From Microbacterium sp. XT11 (GTDB lineage Bacteria; Actinomycetota; Actinomycetes; Actinomycetales; Microbacteriaceae), in contig NZ_CP013859.1 of assembly GCF_001513675.1 (NCBI RefSeq), forward strand, positions 2,419,081 to 2,483,080: a stretch of DNA of 64,000 nucleotides, read 5' to 3'. The translations under genes were made by a program, and so were the position numbers. How positions within the stretch are numbered: the first letter of the stretch is position 1; every line of letters starts with the position of its first letter. The notes beneath the pieces are model-generated. The model saw nothing but the letters and a program-made list of their open reading frames with translations. It did no database searches and was not told the origin of the DNA. Below are positions 41,434-50,330 of the stretch, one piece after another.

Positions 41434-41475
41434 GGACGGATCCGGATACATCCCCGGGATGATCCGGACCCGTCC
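41434..41475. promoter_or_regulatory. Long imperfect palindrome upstream of ABC operon
   Basis: Three nested inverted arms (GGACGG, CCGGAT, ATCCC with complements GGGAT, ATCCGG, CCGTCC) are centred on base 41455, separated by one- or two-base mismatches. It lies between the end of the GNAT gene and the start of the ABC ATPase gene, so it may be a terminator for the former or an operator for the latter. Confidence 0.5.
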
Positions 41476-41499
41476 GTCGGCGCGCCGGCGCCCAGCCCT

Positions 41500-42573
41500 T
41501 CAGACCCTCTTCTGCCAGGCGCCCGCGTACGAGACCGGGACGAACCCGATGGCCTCGTTGATGTCGAGCATGGGCCGGTTCTCCTCGGCGTTGAACGTCG
41601 ACACCCGCGGTGAGGTGGGAACCAGCTCCCGCCAGCGCAGCAGGTTGGCGCACTTCACGATGGTCCCGAGCCGATGTCCTCGATGATGACGTGCCACGAG
41701 GGTGCCGAACTGATGCGTGACGCCCGAGCGGTCGGAGGGGATGAGCAATTCGTTGTAGGCAACGAGCTCCCCGGTCGGCACGTGCTCGACCGCCACGACC
41801 GACACGAGCTGACCGGCGCCCGTCAGGCGCGCGTCGCGCCGGACGACACGGTCGGCGTCCCATTCCTCGGCGACGAAGTCCATGTCGCCGCTCGGAGCGT
41901 CGGTCGACAGCCGCGCCAGCACGGCAGCGTAGCCGTCGCGGAGCGCCGGCGGTGTCGGCAGCGTCCACGACACGACGCGATAGTCGGCGCCCGCCACCTC
42001 TTCGGCTTCGGCCAGCTTCTGCCGCAGAACGGAGTCATCGGCGCGCAGGTCCAGCTCGCTGTTTCGCTCGACCTGCTCGAGGGAATACCCGCTGCGGGCG
42101 AGCAGCTCCGCAAGGGGAGTGCGGGGCACGCGTCCCCAGCCGGTCTTCGGAACGAGCATGTCCTCCCCGTCCACAGGGCGATGGAGCGTCCAGCTCTGCA
42201 GGATGTCGCGCCCGTTCGCGTCGGCGTCGGCCTCGGCCCTCGCCAGCAGAGCCTCCTCGACGCCGTTGCCCCAGTGCTCCTGCGGCACCAGGAGGTCGAT
42301 CTCGGCCACCCTGGCGCCGTCCTCCTGAGGGTACGACACGTTCACGGCGCCGACGATCCCTTCGTCGTCACGCGCGACGAATCCGACCTGACGGCTGTCG
42401 GTGTCGTCCAGCCATGCGGGGAGCATCTCCGCCGCCGAGGGCGAGAGCTCGGGGAGGCCGACGGACTCGTCGCAGATGCGGCGGCTCAGCGCGGCGAACG
42501 CGAGGAAGTCGGCGGCGTCGTCGGCGTGCACGTCGTGGGGAACCGTGAGCGGTGCGATGGTCACAGTGGTCAT
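41500..42573 (-). CDS. Two-domain GNAT N-acetyltransferase
   Basis: The 357-residue protein looks like two GNAT halves. The first has GIVGAVNVSYPQEDGARVAEIDLLVPQEHWGNGVEEALL, a substitute for the Q/RxxGxG/A acetyl-CoA loop. The second has GELVAYNELLIP and VARHHRGHRLGTIVKCANL, with a good RGHRLG acetyl-CoA motif near residue 300, then VSTFNAEENRPMLDINEAIGFVPV. Such tandem proteins occur in mycothiol synthase-like families, but this is not clearly MshD. ATG 42573 follows AGAAGAGAA. A 10-bp inverted repeat lies upstream (42659-42697). Confidence 0.87.
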   Translation of the reverse strand: MTTVTIAPLTVPHDVHADDAADFLAFAALSRRICDESVGLPELSPSAAEMLPAWLDDTDSRQVGFVARDDEGIVGAVNVSYPQEDGARVAEIDLLVPQEHWGNGVEEALLARAEADADANGRDILQSWTLHRPVDGEDMLVPKTGWGRVPRTPLAELLARSGYSLEQVERNSELDLRADDSVLRQKLAEAEEVAGADYRVVSWTLPTPPALRDGYAAVLARLSTDAPSGDMDFVAEEWDADRVVRRDARLTGAGQLVSVVAVEHVPTGELVAYNELLIPSDRSGVTHQFGTLVARHHRGHRLGTIVKCANLLRWRELVPTSPRVSTFNAEENRPMLDINEAIGFVPVSYAGAWQKRV

Positions 42574-42658
42574 GTCGTTCTCTTCTTCCAGACGCCCCAG
42601 GCATGCGGAGGGCGTGCGTCGGGTGGTCTCGGTGACGGATTCGAGGGGGTGGGCGCCG

Positions 42659-42697
42659 CCTGCATCCGCCCGCGCGGGGAGCACGAGCGGATGCAGG
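42659..42697. repeat. 10-bp inverted repeat between 93-aa gene and GNAT gene
   Basis: CCTGCATCCG (42659-42668) pairs with CGGATGCAGG (42688-42697) around a 19-base loop. It could be a weak terminator or an attenuating hairpin in the GNAT gene's leader. Confidence 0.4.
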
Positions 42698-42734
42698 GCG
42701 ACGGTGGTGCAGAGACGCGTGGTCACGGCGTCTC

Positions 42735-43016
42735 TCAGCGCAGCTGCTGCTGCAGGTGATACGCGAGCCGAGCGTGGCTCTCGTGCGGGGTGAGCGGTCG
42801 CTCGCGCAGGACGAGACCGTCGTGCAGCGCGGGCGAAACGGCCGGAGCCGTGCGCTCCGCCTGCGCGCGTTCGAGGAGCCACAGGCCGATGCGGAACGAC
42901 AGCCGATCTGCCAGGCGCAGCTCTCGCAACTCGGCGGGGTCAGGGATGTGGAGGACCTGCGGGTCCCCGGTATCCGGCGGATGGGTGGTGGTGCTGCGGT
43001 GCGACGTGATGTTCAC
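42735..43016 (-). CDS. Hypothetical 93-aa protein
   Basis: From GTG 43016 (GAAGGA six bases upstream) the product has a polar N-terminus (many Thr, His, Pro), then an amphipathic or hydrophobic helix in LRLADRLSFRIGLWLLERAQ (about residues 36-55) and a C-terminal helical end AYHLQQQL. There is no signal peptide. The middle RIGLWLL helix suggests membrane association or a dimer interface. I believe similar short proteins occur in other Microbacterium genomes but cannot name a function. It lies downstream of the 36-aa ORF and upstream of the GNAT gene on the same strand. Confidence 0.65.
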   Translation of the reverse strand: MNITSHRSTTTHPPDTGDPQVLHIPDPAELRELRLADRLSFRIGLWLLERAQAERTAPAVSPALHDGLVLRERPLTPHESHARLAYHLQQQLR

Positions 43017-43236
43017 GGTGCGTCCTTCGAGGTGAATGGAAAGGGGTGCGGAAGGCGCCGTCGGAGATCGCCGCGAGGGCTGGCCGCCGAACGGGCCGGA
43101 GAGGAGCGGACGAGGGTGACGTGGAACGGTCACCGATTCGCGGAATGGATGTCCCCGAGCGCAGATGCACAGGGGAGGAGCGCGGAGAAGCATCGACGAG
43201 AGAGCCCGGACGGGGCTTCGTCTTCGTGGAGTGGTT

Positions 43237-43347
43237 CTACGAGAGCGCGCTGCGGCGGACGCCGGCGGTCACCGAGAACGCGAAGCGCGGCGCGGAGTGA
43301 ACACGCGCGGCGTGGCCTGTGGCCTGTGCGTTGAGCTGAATCATCAT
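43237..43347 (-). CDS. Small ORF, 36 aa, with near-perfect Shine-Dalgarno
   Basis: The product starts MMIQLNAQATGHAARV and ends RRSALS at TAG 43239-43237. It is basic, Ala/Arg-rich and has no membrane segment. AAAGGAGGT lies a few bases before ATG 43347, the strongest ribosome-binding site in the window, and the promoter TTGACC-N18-TACGGT is just upstream. It is too short for usual gene finders. It may be a real small protein or a leader peptide for the 93-aa gene 220 bases downstream; the gap between holds no other convincing ORF. Confidence 0.5.
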   Translation of the reverse strand: MMIQLNAQATGHAARVHSAPRFAFSVTAGVRRSALS

Positions 43348-43348
43348 C

Positions 43349-43411
43349 GGTGACCTCCTTTCGTCCTGTGATCCGGAGGTTACCGTAGCGAAGATTCTCA
43401 GGAAGGGTCAA
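43349..43411 (-). promoter_or_regulatory. Promoter with inverted repeat over the ribosome-binding site
   Basis: Reading leftward, TTGACC (43411-43406) and TACGGT (43387-43382) are 18 bases apart. GGTGACCTCC (43349-43358) and GGAGGTTACC (43375-43384) form an inverted repeat with one mismatch that covers the ribosome-binding site on one side and the end of the -10 box on the other. If transcription starts downstream of 43375 it is a DNA operator; if upstream, it would be an RNA stem hiding the ribosome-binding site. Confidence 0.55.
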
Positions 43412-43510
43412 GCGCCGGGCGTGTCGTCCGGCGTGTCGCACGCGGCACGGGATCGCCGGGCTCCCGCGCGGGATGCGGGGAGTTCCGCGGGATTCCGGTA
43501 GCGTATGGGC

Positions 43511-43549
43511 GTGATTCTCCCGGAAAGAGCGGTGCTCGCATGCATCTGA
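43511..43549 (+). CDS. Leaderless 12-codon mini-ORF overlapping smc start
   Basis: TAGCGT (43499-43504) lies six bases before GTG 43511. The ORF encodes MILPERAVLACI and stops at TGA 43547-43549, ten bases inside smc and in another frame. The smc ATG has no good ribosome-binding site, so re-initiation from this mini-ORF may supply it. Confidence 0.4.
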   Translation: MILPERAVLACI

Positions 43550-46500
43550 AGAGCCTGACTCTCAAAGGGTTCAAGTCGTTCGCGCAGCCGACGACCTTCG
43601 TGTTCGAACCCGGCGTGACGTGCATCGTCGGCCCGAACGGCTCCGGCAAGTCGAACGTCGTCGACGCCCTCGCCTGGGTGATGGGCGAGCAGGGCGCGAA
43701 GACACTGCGCGGCGGCAAGATGGAGGACGTCATCTTCGCAGGCACCTCGACGCGAGGGCCCCTCGGCCGCGCCGAGGTGCAGCTCACCATCGACAACAGC
43801 GACGGAGCGCTGCCGATCGAGTACGCCGAGGTCACCATCAGTCGCACGCTCTTCCGCAACGGCTCGAGCGAGTACGCGATCAACGGCGAGAGCTGTCGTC
43901 TGCTCGACGTGCAGGAGCTGCTGAGCGATTCCGGTCTGGGCCGTGAGATGCATGTGATCGTGGGCCAGGGGCGGCTCGACACGGTGCTCCAGGCCTCGCC
44001 GGAGGATCGGCGCGGGTTCATCGAGGAGGCGGCGGGGATCCTGAAGCACCGGCGCCGCAAGGAGAAGACGCTCCGCAAGCTCGACGCGATGGAGGCGAAC
44101 CTCACGCGGCTGAGCGACCTCGCCGGGGAGATCAGGCGCCAGCTCAAGCCGCTCGGCCGTCAAGCGGAGATCGCCCGCGAGGCCCAGACCATCGCGGCTG
44201 TGGTGCGTGACGCGAAGGCTCGCATCTTCGCCGACGACGTCGTCGCCCTGCGCACGGCTCTGGCCGACCACACAAGGACCGAGCAGGAGCGCCACACGGA
44301 GCGTCTCGTGCTCACCGACCAGCTGGAATCCGTCCGAGCGGACATCGCCCGCCTGGAGCAGGATCAGAACTCGTCTGCGGTGGACCATGCGAGAAGCGTG
44401 GCCTTCGGGCTCGAGCAGGTGCAGGAGCGGATGCGGGGGCTGTACACCTTGGCCAATCAGCGGCTGGCTCTGCTCGGCACGGAGGAGGACGATGCCGCTG
44501 TCACCGCGGTGACGGTGACCCAGGCGATGATCGACGAAGCCAAGGACGAGATCACGGAGATCTCCGCGGGTCTCGGCGACGCTCAGGACGCGGCGTCCGT
44601 GGCGAGCCGCGAGGTCATGCACGCGCGAGCCGAGCTCGACACGCTCGACGTCGACATCGCCGAGCAGAGCGCACTGGTGTCTGAGTACGACATGCGGCTC
44701 ACGGCTCTGCGCGGTGCGGCTGATGCCGCAGCGTCGACGCTGGCAGCCGTGCGCGGCGCCGTGCTGCGGCAGGAGAACGCGCTCGAAGCCGCGAACGCAC
44801 GCAGGCGTGAGGCAGCGGAGGCGCTCGAAGCGATCGAGGATGCCGAAGCGCCTGAGGGAACCGCGGCCGAGCATGCCGCCGTGTACGAGAGCGCGCAGCG
44901 CGCGGCGACTGCGGCGGAGGCTGAACGAGAAGCCCTTCGTGAGCGACTGCACACCGCGGAGCGCGAGGTCGACGCCTTGACGGCGAAGGCCGCGGCCCTG
45001 AGCAGTGCGCTCGCGCTGTCCGGAGGGGCCGCTGAGGTCGTCAAGGCGGGGCATGAGGGAGTCCGGGGACTCGTGGGCGACTCCGTGCAGGTGACTTCCG
45101 GCTTCGAAGCGGCGATCGCCGCCGTGCTCGGACCGCTCGCTGAAGGCGTGCTCGTCGACACGGCCGCCCGCGCGTTCGCCCTGGCGGCTGAGGAAGGCGG
45201 CCGCGGCAGGGGAGTGGTCGACTTCGTCGTCGCCGACGCTCGGATGCCCGTCGTCGCGCTTCCGGAGATCGACGGCGTCACCCCCGCGGTTCAGACGGTC
45301 ACGGCTCCGGAGGGGGTGCTCGGCATCCTCGCCCACGTTCTGATCGCGGGGGATCTCGCCGCGGCGAAGAACGCACGGACGGCGCTGGATGCCGCAGGCG
45401 ACACCACGACGACGATCGTCACCACGACGGGCGAGGTCGTCACGGCGCACACGCTGCGGACCGGTTCAGGCGACGAACGCTCGCGACTGGAGCTCGCAGC
45501 CGAGCGTGATGCGGCGACCGAACGCCTCTCCGAGATTCAGGTCATCGTCGATTCCTTGCGCGAAGCCTGCGCTGATGCGAACGACCGGGTCGAGACGACC
45601 CGGCGGGAGGCGAAGGACGCGCTGCGGGCGCTGCGAGAGCACGATGCCGCCCTCGCGACGCACGCCGAACAGGTGAACCGCATCACCGTCCGACACGAAG
45701 CTGCGGTGGCGGAATGCGAGCGGCTCGAGGCAGGACTCGCGCAGGCGCAGGCCGCGGTCGCCGACGCGGAGGCGAAAGCAGAGGCGGCGAAGGCGGAGCT
45801 CGACGAGGCGGTCGCCGCGCCGCGGCCGGTGCTCGACGCATCGGCGCGCGACGGTCTGCTCGAGGCCTTGGAACAGGCCCGCGAGGGCGAGGTGAAGGCT
45901 CGTCTCGAGATCGAGACCCTTCGTGAGCGCATCCGTGCTGCACAGGCGCGGGTGGCGGCGCTGGAACGCCAGCGTGAGCAGGAGCGGGAGGCGGCCGCGG
46001 AGGCGGCGCGCCGCGCTGTCATCCGACGAGCACAGCGCGAGGCGGCGTCCGGTGTGGCGGCGGAACTTCCTCGCATCCTCGACTCGATCGACCGATCCGT
46101 GACGGAGGCGCGAGTTGCGCTCGCGGAGGCCGAAGCAGCACGCTCTGCGCAGAATGAGGAGCTGACCGCTCTCCGCGCCCAGGAGACCTCGCTGCGTGAG
46201 CGTCTCGCAGGCCTGACCGAGAGCGTCCACGGGCTGGAGCTGCAGATCCACGAGAAGAAGCTGCACCTCAGCAGCCTGCTCGAGCGCGTCTCGTCCGAGC
46301 TCTCCCTCGACGAGGATATTCTCATTGCGGAATATGGCCCCGATCAGCTCATTCCGCCTGATCCCGGTGCGAGTGTGCCCGATGGGGAACTGGTCCACGA
46401 GGGCGCGGTGCCCTACGACCGCCGCGTGCAGCAGCGTCGCCTCGCTGAAGCGGAGCGCAAGCTGGCGCAGCTCGGCCGTGTCAACCCGCTCGCGCTCGAG

Positions 46501-47088
46501 GAGTTCGCGGCCTTGGAGCAGCGACACGCCTTCCTCACCGAACAGCTGGCTGACCTGACGCAGACCCGGCAGGATCTGCTGACGATCATCGCTGACCTGG
46601 ACGAGCGCATGCAGACGATCTTCGCGAGCGCCTTCGAAGACACGAAGAAGGCCTTCGGCGAGGTGTTCCCGCTCCTGTTCCCCGGTGGGACGGGAAGCAT
46701 CGCGCTCACCGACCCCGACAACATGCTCACGACCGGCATCGAGGTGTCGGTGCGGCCGGTGGGGAAGAAGATCGAGCGCCTGTCGCTGCTCTCCGGCGGC
46801 GAGCGATCGCTCGCGGCTGTGGCGCTCCTGGTGGCCATCTTCAAGGCGCGTCCGAGCCCGTTCTACATCCTCGACGAGGTCGAGGCCGCGCTCGACGACG
46901 CCAACCTCGGTCGCCTGCTGACGGTCTTCGAGCAGCTCCGCGAGAGTTCGCAGCTCCTCGTCATCACGCACCAGAAGCGCACGATGGAGATCGCGGACGC
47001 GCTGTACGGCGTCTCGATGCGGCAGGACGGCGTCTCGGCGGTCGTCGGCCAGCGCGTCGGCGACCGTGCGGCGGCAGCGGCGAGCTGA
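43540..47088 (+). CDS. smc: Chromosome segregation protein SMC
   Basis: The 1182-residue ATPase condenses and aligns the chromosome with ScpA and ScpB. Walker A GPNGSGKS is at 31-38. Two coiled-coil arms (about 170-490 and 660-1000) flank the hinge (about 500-640, with VRGLVGDSVQV). The C-terminal head has the signature LSGGERS near 1085, and Walker B with YILDEVEAALDDANLG near 1110. Length is standard. ATG 43540 gives the conserved MHLKSLTLKGFKSF start. ftsY follows 44 bases later, a conserved actinobacterial pairing. Confidence 0.97.
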   Translation: MHLKSLTLKGFKSFAQPTTFVFEPGVTCIVGPNGSGKSNVVDALAWVMGEQGAKTLRGGKMEDVIFAGTSTRGPLGRAEVQLTIDNSDGALPIEYAEVTISRTLFRNGSSEYAINGESCRLLDVQELLSDSGLGREMHVIVGQGRLDTVLQASPEDRRGFIEEAAGILKHRRRKEKTLRKLDAMEANLTRLSDLAGEIRRQLKPLGRQAEIAREAQTIAAVVRDAKARIFADDVVALRTALADHTRTEQERHTERLVLTDQLESVRADIARLEQDQNSSAVDHARSVAFGLEQVQERMRGLYTLANQRLALLGTEEDDAAVTAVTVTQAMIDEAKDEITEISAGLGDAQDAASVASREVMHARAELDTLDVDIAEQSALVSEYDMRLTALRGAADAAASTLAAVRGAVLRQENALEAANARRREAAEALEAIEDAEAPEGTAAEHAAVYESAQRAATAAEAEREALRERLHTAEREVDALTAKAAALSSALALSGGAAEVVKAGHEGVRGLVGDSVQVTSGFEAAIAAVLGPLAEGVLVDTAARAFALAAEEGGRGRGVVDFVVADARMPVVALPEIDGVTPAVQTVTAPEGVLGILAHVLIAGDLAAAKNARTALDAAGDTTTTIVTTTGEVVTAHTLRTGSGDERSRLELAAERDAATERLSEIQVIVDSLREACADANDRVETTRREAKDALRALREHDAALATHAEQVNRITVRHEAAVAECERLEAGLAQAQAAVADAEAKAEAAKAELDEAVAAPRPVLDASARDGLLEALEQAREGEVKARLEIETLRERIRAAQARVAALERQREQEREAAAEAARRAVIRRAQREAASGVAAELPRILDSIDRSVTEARVALAEAEAARSAQNEELTALRAQETSLRERLAGLTESVHGLELQIHEKKLHLSSLLERVSSELSLDEDILIAEYGPDQLIPPDPGASVPDGELVHEGAVPYDRRVQQRRLAEAERKLAQLGRVNPLALEEFAALEQRHAFLTEQLADLTQTRQDLLTIIADLDERMQTIFASAFEDTKKAFGEVFPLLFPGGTGSIALTDPDNMLTTGIEVSVRPVGKKIERLSLLSGGERSLAAVALLVAIFKARPSPFYILDEVEAALDDANLGRLLTVFEQLRESSQLLVITHQKRTMEIADALYGVSMRQDGVSAVVGQRVGDRAAAAAS

Positions 47089-47132
47089 GCGGGCTCGACA
47101 CGACGCCGGACGCGTACCCGTAGGCTGGAGTC

Positions 47133-48005
47133 ATGGCGGAGAAGTCCTGGTCCCTCGGTCGCGCGCTGCGCGGCATGTTCGTCAAGCCCACGATCGACGA
47201 GTCGACGTGGGAGGACCTCGAGACAGCGCTCCTCACGGCGGACTTCGGTCCCGATATCACCGAGCGCGTCATCGACGAGCTGCGTGAGAAGGTCGACAGG
47301 TATCGCACGACAGATCCCAAGGATCTGCAGCGGATGCTTCGCGAGACGCTGGAAGAGCACTTCGCGAAGTTCGACACCACTCTCAAGCTGACCGAGCGCC
47401 CCGCCGTCGTACTCGTCGTCGGCGTGAACGGCGTGGGCAAGACGACGACGATCGGCAAGTTCACGAAGTTCCTCCGCGGCTATCAGCGGAGCGTCGTGGT
47501 CGGCGCGGCCGACACGTTCCGCGCGGCCGCCGTGGACCAGCTCGCGACGTGGGCTCAGCGCGGCGGGGCGGCGATCGTGCGTCCGCAGCAGGAGGGGCAG
47601 GATCCGGCGTCGGTCGCATTCCAGACCATCGAGTTCGCGAAGAACCAGGGCATCGAGATCGCCATCATCGACACGGCCGGGCGCCTGCACACCAAGGGCG
47701 GGCTCATGGACGAGCTCTCGAAGATCCGGCGCGTGGTCGAGAAGCAGGCCCCGATCAGCGAGGTCCTGCTCGTGCTCGACGCGACGACGGGGCAGAACGG
47801 CGTCATGCAGGCCGAAGCGTTCCTCGAGCATGCAGGCGTGACGGGACTGGTCCTCACCAAGCTCGACGGATCGGCGAAGGGCGGCTTCGTCCTCGCTGTC
47901 CAGGAGCGCACCGGCATCCCCGTGAAGCTCCTCGGGCAGGGTGAGGGGATCGACGACCTCACGGGATTCACTCCCCACGTCTTCGTCCAGTCCCTGGTCG
48001 GCTGA
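47133..48005 (+). CDS. ftsY: Signal recognition particle receptor FtsY
   Basis: The 290-residue GTPase docks ribosome-SRP complexes at the membrane. It has only the N and G domains: a short N domain (TWEDLETALLTADFG), G1 GVNGVGKTTTIGKF near residue 97, DTFRAAAVDQLATW, DTAGRLHTKGGLMDEL, and TKLDGSAKGG. The acidic A domain of E. coli FtsY is absent, and the basic N-terminal residues (GRALRGMFVK) may contact the membrane instead. ATG 47133 is six bases from the -10 box TAGGCT, so the gene has its own leaderless promoter. The partner ffh is also in this window. Confidence 0.96.
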   Translation: MAEKSWSLGRALRGMFVKPTIDESTWEDLETALLTADFGPDITERVIDELREKVDRYRTTDPKDLQRMLRETLEEHFAKFDTTLKLTERPAVVLVVGVNGVGKTTTIGKFTKFLRGYQRSVVVGAADTFRAAAVDQLATWAQRGGAAIVRPQQEGQDPASVAFQTIEFAKNQGIEIAIIDTAGRLHTKGGLMDELSKIRRVVEKQAPISEVLLVLDATTGQNGVMQAEAFLEHAGVTGLVLTKLDGSAKGGFVLAVQERTGIPVKLLGQGEGIDDLTGFTPHVFVQSLVG

Positions 48006-48049
48006 CGGCGGGGCTACCGCCGGACGCGGGAGGCTGGTTTCATAGCGGT

Positions 48050-48550
48050 ATGGCGATCGAACACGACTTCTTCGGGCTGCTGTCATCCGGCGCCGACGGA
48101 TCGATCTTCTGGTCGGAGACGGTGGAGTTTGGCGACCAGAGCGTCACCGTCGACCTCACGGCTCCCGACCAGGATGACGTCTCCGCCGAGGCGCTCGACA
48201 TCGCCGCGGCGCTCATCTCCGGGCTGGAGAGCGTCGACGGGACGGCTCGACGCGGCATGCTGGCAGAGGTCGACGATCGCACGAGCGAGGTGACCGAGTT
48301 CATCCTGCAGCAGCAGGAGGCATACGGTGACGAGCTCGAGGACGTCCTCGTCGACGTGAGCGGTGATGCGGCCGTCGACATCATCCGATCGCTGCGGCTC
48401 ATGAGCATGACGATCCTCGCCGACGAGCATGGCGGCTCCGAGCCGTTCGCCGTGCTGGAGTACGCGCTCGACGCCGGGACGACCGACGACGTGCTGCTGG
48501 TGAACCTGGGCTCCGACGGCAGTGTTCAGTCGGTGATGAGCGCCGACTGA
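48050..48550 (+). CDS. DUF2004 domain protein
   Basis: The 166-residue acidic cytoplasmic protein begins IEHDFFGLLSSGADGSIFWSETVEFG, typical of DUF2004, followed by a helical middle (ALDIAAALISGLESV, EVTEFILQQQEAYGDELEDVL) and a strand-rich end with DVLLVNLGSDG. The function is unknown. It lies after ftsY with 44 bases between and converges on lipA. Confidence 0.82.
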   Translation: MAIEHDFFGLLSSGADGSIFWSETVEFGDQSVTVDLTAPDQDDVSAEALDIAAALISGLESVDGTARRGMLAEVDDRTSEVTEFILQQQEAYGDELEDVLVDVSGDAAVDIIRSLRLMSMTILADEHGGSEPFAVLEYALDAGTTDDVLLVNLGSDGSVQSVMSAD

Positions 48551-48589
48551 GCACCGCCGAGGCGCAGCCGCGTCCTTCGCCGTCGCCGC

Positions 48590-49579
48590 TCAGACCGCCT
48601 GGGCGAATCCGAGCTCGGCGCTCTCCGCGATGTGCGCGAGGTGCGGCGGGATCTCCCGTCCTTTGGAGATCATCGACTGCGCCCAGAGGCGGCCGGCGCG
48701 ATACGACGAACGGACGAGCGGCCCGGCGAGCACCCCGAGGAAGCCGATCCGCTCCGCCTCCTCCTTGAACTCCACGAACTCGGCGGGCTTGACCCAACGG
48801 GCGACGGGGAGGTGCCGAGGCGACGGACGCAGGTACTGAGTGATCGTGATGATGTCGCAGCCCGCGTCGTGCAGGTCGTGCAGCGCCTGCACGACCTCCT
48901 CCGGCTCCTCGCCCATGCCGAGGATGAGATTGGACTTGGTGATCAGTCCGGCATCGCGCGCCTGGGTGAGCACGTCGAGAGAACGCTCGTAGCGGAACGC
49001 AGGCCTGATGCGCTTGAAGATGCGGGGGACCGTCTCGACGTTGTGCGCGAACACCTCGGGGCGGGAGTCGAACACGACGCCGAGCTGCCCGGGGTCGCCG
49101 TTGAAGTCGGTGGCCAGCAGCTCCACCCCGGTGTTCGGGTTCATCGCGTGGATCTGCCGCACGGTCTCCGCGTTCAGCCACGCACCGCCGTCGGGGAGGT
49201 CGTCGCGTGCGACGCAGGTCACCGTGGCGTAGCGGAGGTTCATGCGCACTACGCTCTCCGCCACACGTCGCGGCTCGTCGGTGTCGTAGTCTGCGGGCTT
49301 GCCGGTATCGATCTGGCAGAAGTCGCAGCGCCGCGTGCACTGGGAGCCACCGATGAGGAACGTCGCCTCCCGGTCCTCCCAGCACTCGAAGATGTTCGGG
49401 CAGCCGGCCTCCTGGCACACCGTGTGCAGGTCCTCGCTCTTCACGAGCGAGTGCAGCGCGGTGTACTCGGGCCCCATCTTCGCCTTGGTCTTGATCCACT
49501 CCGGCTTGCGCTCGATGGGCGTCTGCGCATTGCGCACCTCGAGACGCAGGAGCTTCCGTCCCTCCGGCGCGGCGGTCAT
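48590..49579 (-). CDS. lipA: Lipoyl synthase
   Basis: The 329-residue radical-SAM enzyme inserts two sulfurs into protein-bound octanoyl groups. The auxiliary cluster motif is [12 protein letters not shown] (C-x4-C-x5-C, near residue 53), and the radical-SAM motif is CTRRCDFC near 80. The final RSSY motif is in [12 protein letters not shown] 49579 overlaps the lipB stop (ATGA), so octanoyl transfer and sulfur insertion are made together. Confidence 0.97.
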   Translation of the reverse strand: MTAAPEGRKLLRLEVRNAQTPIERKPEWIKTKAKMGPEYTALHSLVKSEDLHTVCQEAGCPNIFECWEDREATFLIGGSQCTRRCDFCQIDTGKPADYDTDEPRRVAESVVRMNLRYATVTCVARDDLPDGGAWLNAETVRQIHAMNPNTGVELLATDFNGDPGQLGVVFDSRPEVFAHNVETVPRIFKRIRPAFRYERSLDVLTQARDAGLITKSNLILGMGEEPEEVVQALHDLHDAGCDIITITQYLRPSPRHLPVARWVKPAEFVEFKEEAERIGFLGVLAGPLVRSSYRAGRLWAQSMISKGREIPPHLAHIAESAELGFAQAV

Positions 49580-50229
49580 GCCGCTTCTCCGGCGAGCGCG
49601 GCCGAGGCGTACTCGGCGGTGAAGGCCGCAGCCACGCGCTCCACGATGTCGGCGGGGGAGACGTCGGCACCCACCACCTCGCTCACGGTGGTGACGCCGG
49701 CATCCGTGATCCCGCACGGGATGATGCCGCGGAACCCCTGGAGGCTGTTGTCGCAGTTGATGGCGAATCCGTGCATCGTCACGCCCTGCTGCACGCGCAC
49801 GCCGATCGCGGCGACCTTGTCCTCGGAGAGCGGTCGGCGGACCCAGACGCCGCTGCGCCCCGCGACCTGGTACCCGTCGACGCCGAGCGGGCGGAGCACC
49901 TCGATCAGCAGCCGCTCGAGCCGGCGCACGTGGGCCACGACATCCATGGGCTCGGGGAGCCGGACGATCGGGTATCCGACCAGCTGACCGGGTCCATGCC
50001 AGGTGATCTTCCCGCCTCTGTCGACATCGATCACGGGCGTGCCGTCCTTCGGCCGCTCGTGCTCTTCTGTGCGCTTCCCCGCCGTGTACACCGCTTCGTG
50101 CTCGAGCAGGAGCAGTGTGTCCGGCCGGGCGCCCGAGACGACATCGGCATGGATGCGGCGCTGGAGCTCCCACCCCTCGGAGTACGGGACCAGCGCCGGT
50201 GCGAGACCGGGGATGAGAATGTCGAGCAT
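49576..50229 (-). CDS. lipB: Octanoyltransferase
   Basis: The 217-residue enzyme moves octanoyl from acyl carrier protein to lipoyl domains. Conserved blocks are [15 protein letters not shown], the catalytic Lys in [20 protein letters not shown] (preceding DK), and the catalytic Cys in FRGIIPCGI near residue 172. ATG 50229 is used; a TACTCT hexamer is about 18 bases upstream. It is coupled to lipA and divergent from the TetR gene. Confidence 0.96.
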   Translation of the reverse strand: MLDILIPGLAPALVPYSEGWELQRRIHADVVSGARPDTLLLLEHEAVYTAGKRTEEHERPKDGTPVIDVDRGGKITWHGPGQLVGYPIVRLPEPMDVVAHVRRLERLLIEVLRPLGVDGYQVAGRSGVWVRRPLSEDKVAAIGVRVQQGVTMHGFAINCDNSLQGFRGIIPCGITDAGVTTVSEVVGADVSPADIVERVAAAFTAEYASAALAGEAA

Positions 50230-50330
50230 GCGATGACCGCCTGTCGGAGAGTAATTGGATTGCGTCTAACAATACTCCTCCCTGAGTCCATCCTGCCGGT
50301 GGTCGGCCCCTCGCGCGCTAACGTGATGGC

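Noticed and set aside
43165..43353. 62-aa + strand frame opposite the 36-aa ORF
   Set aside because: It has no ribosome-binding site or promoter; the minus-strand ORF has both.
43408..45450. 680-aa minus-strand frame
   Set aside because: Antisense to smc with no motif or start signal.
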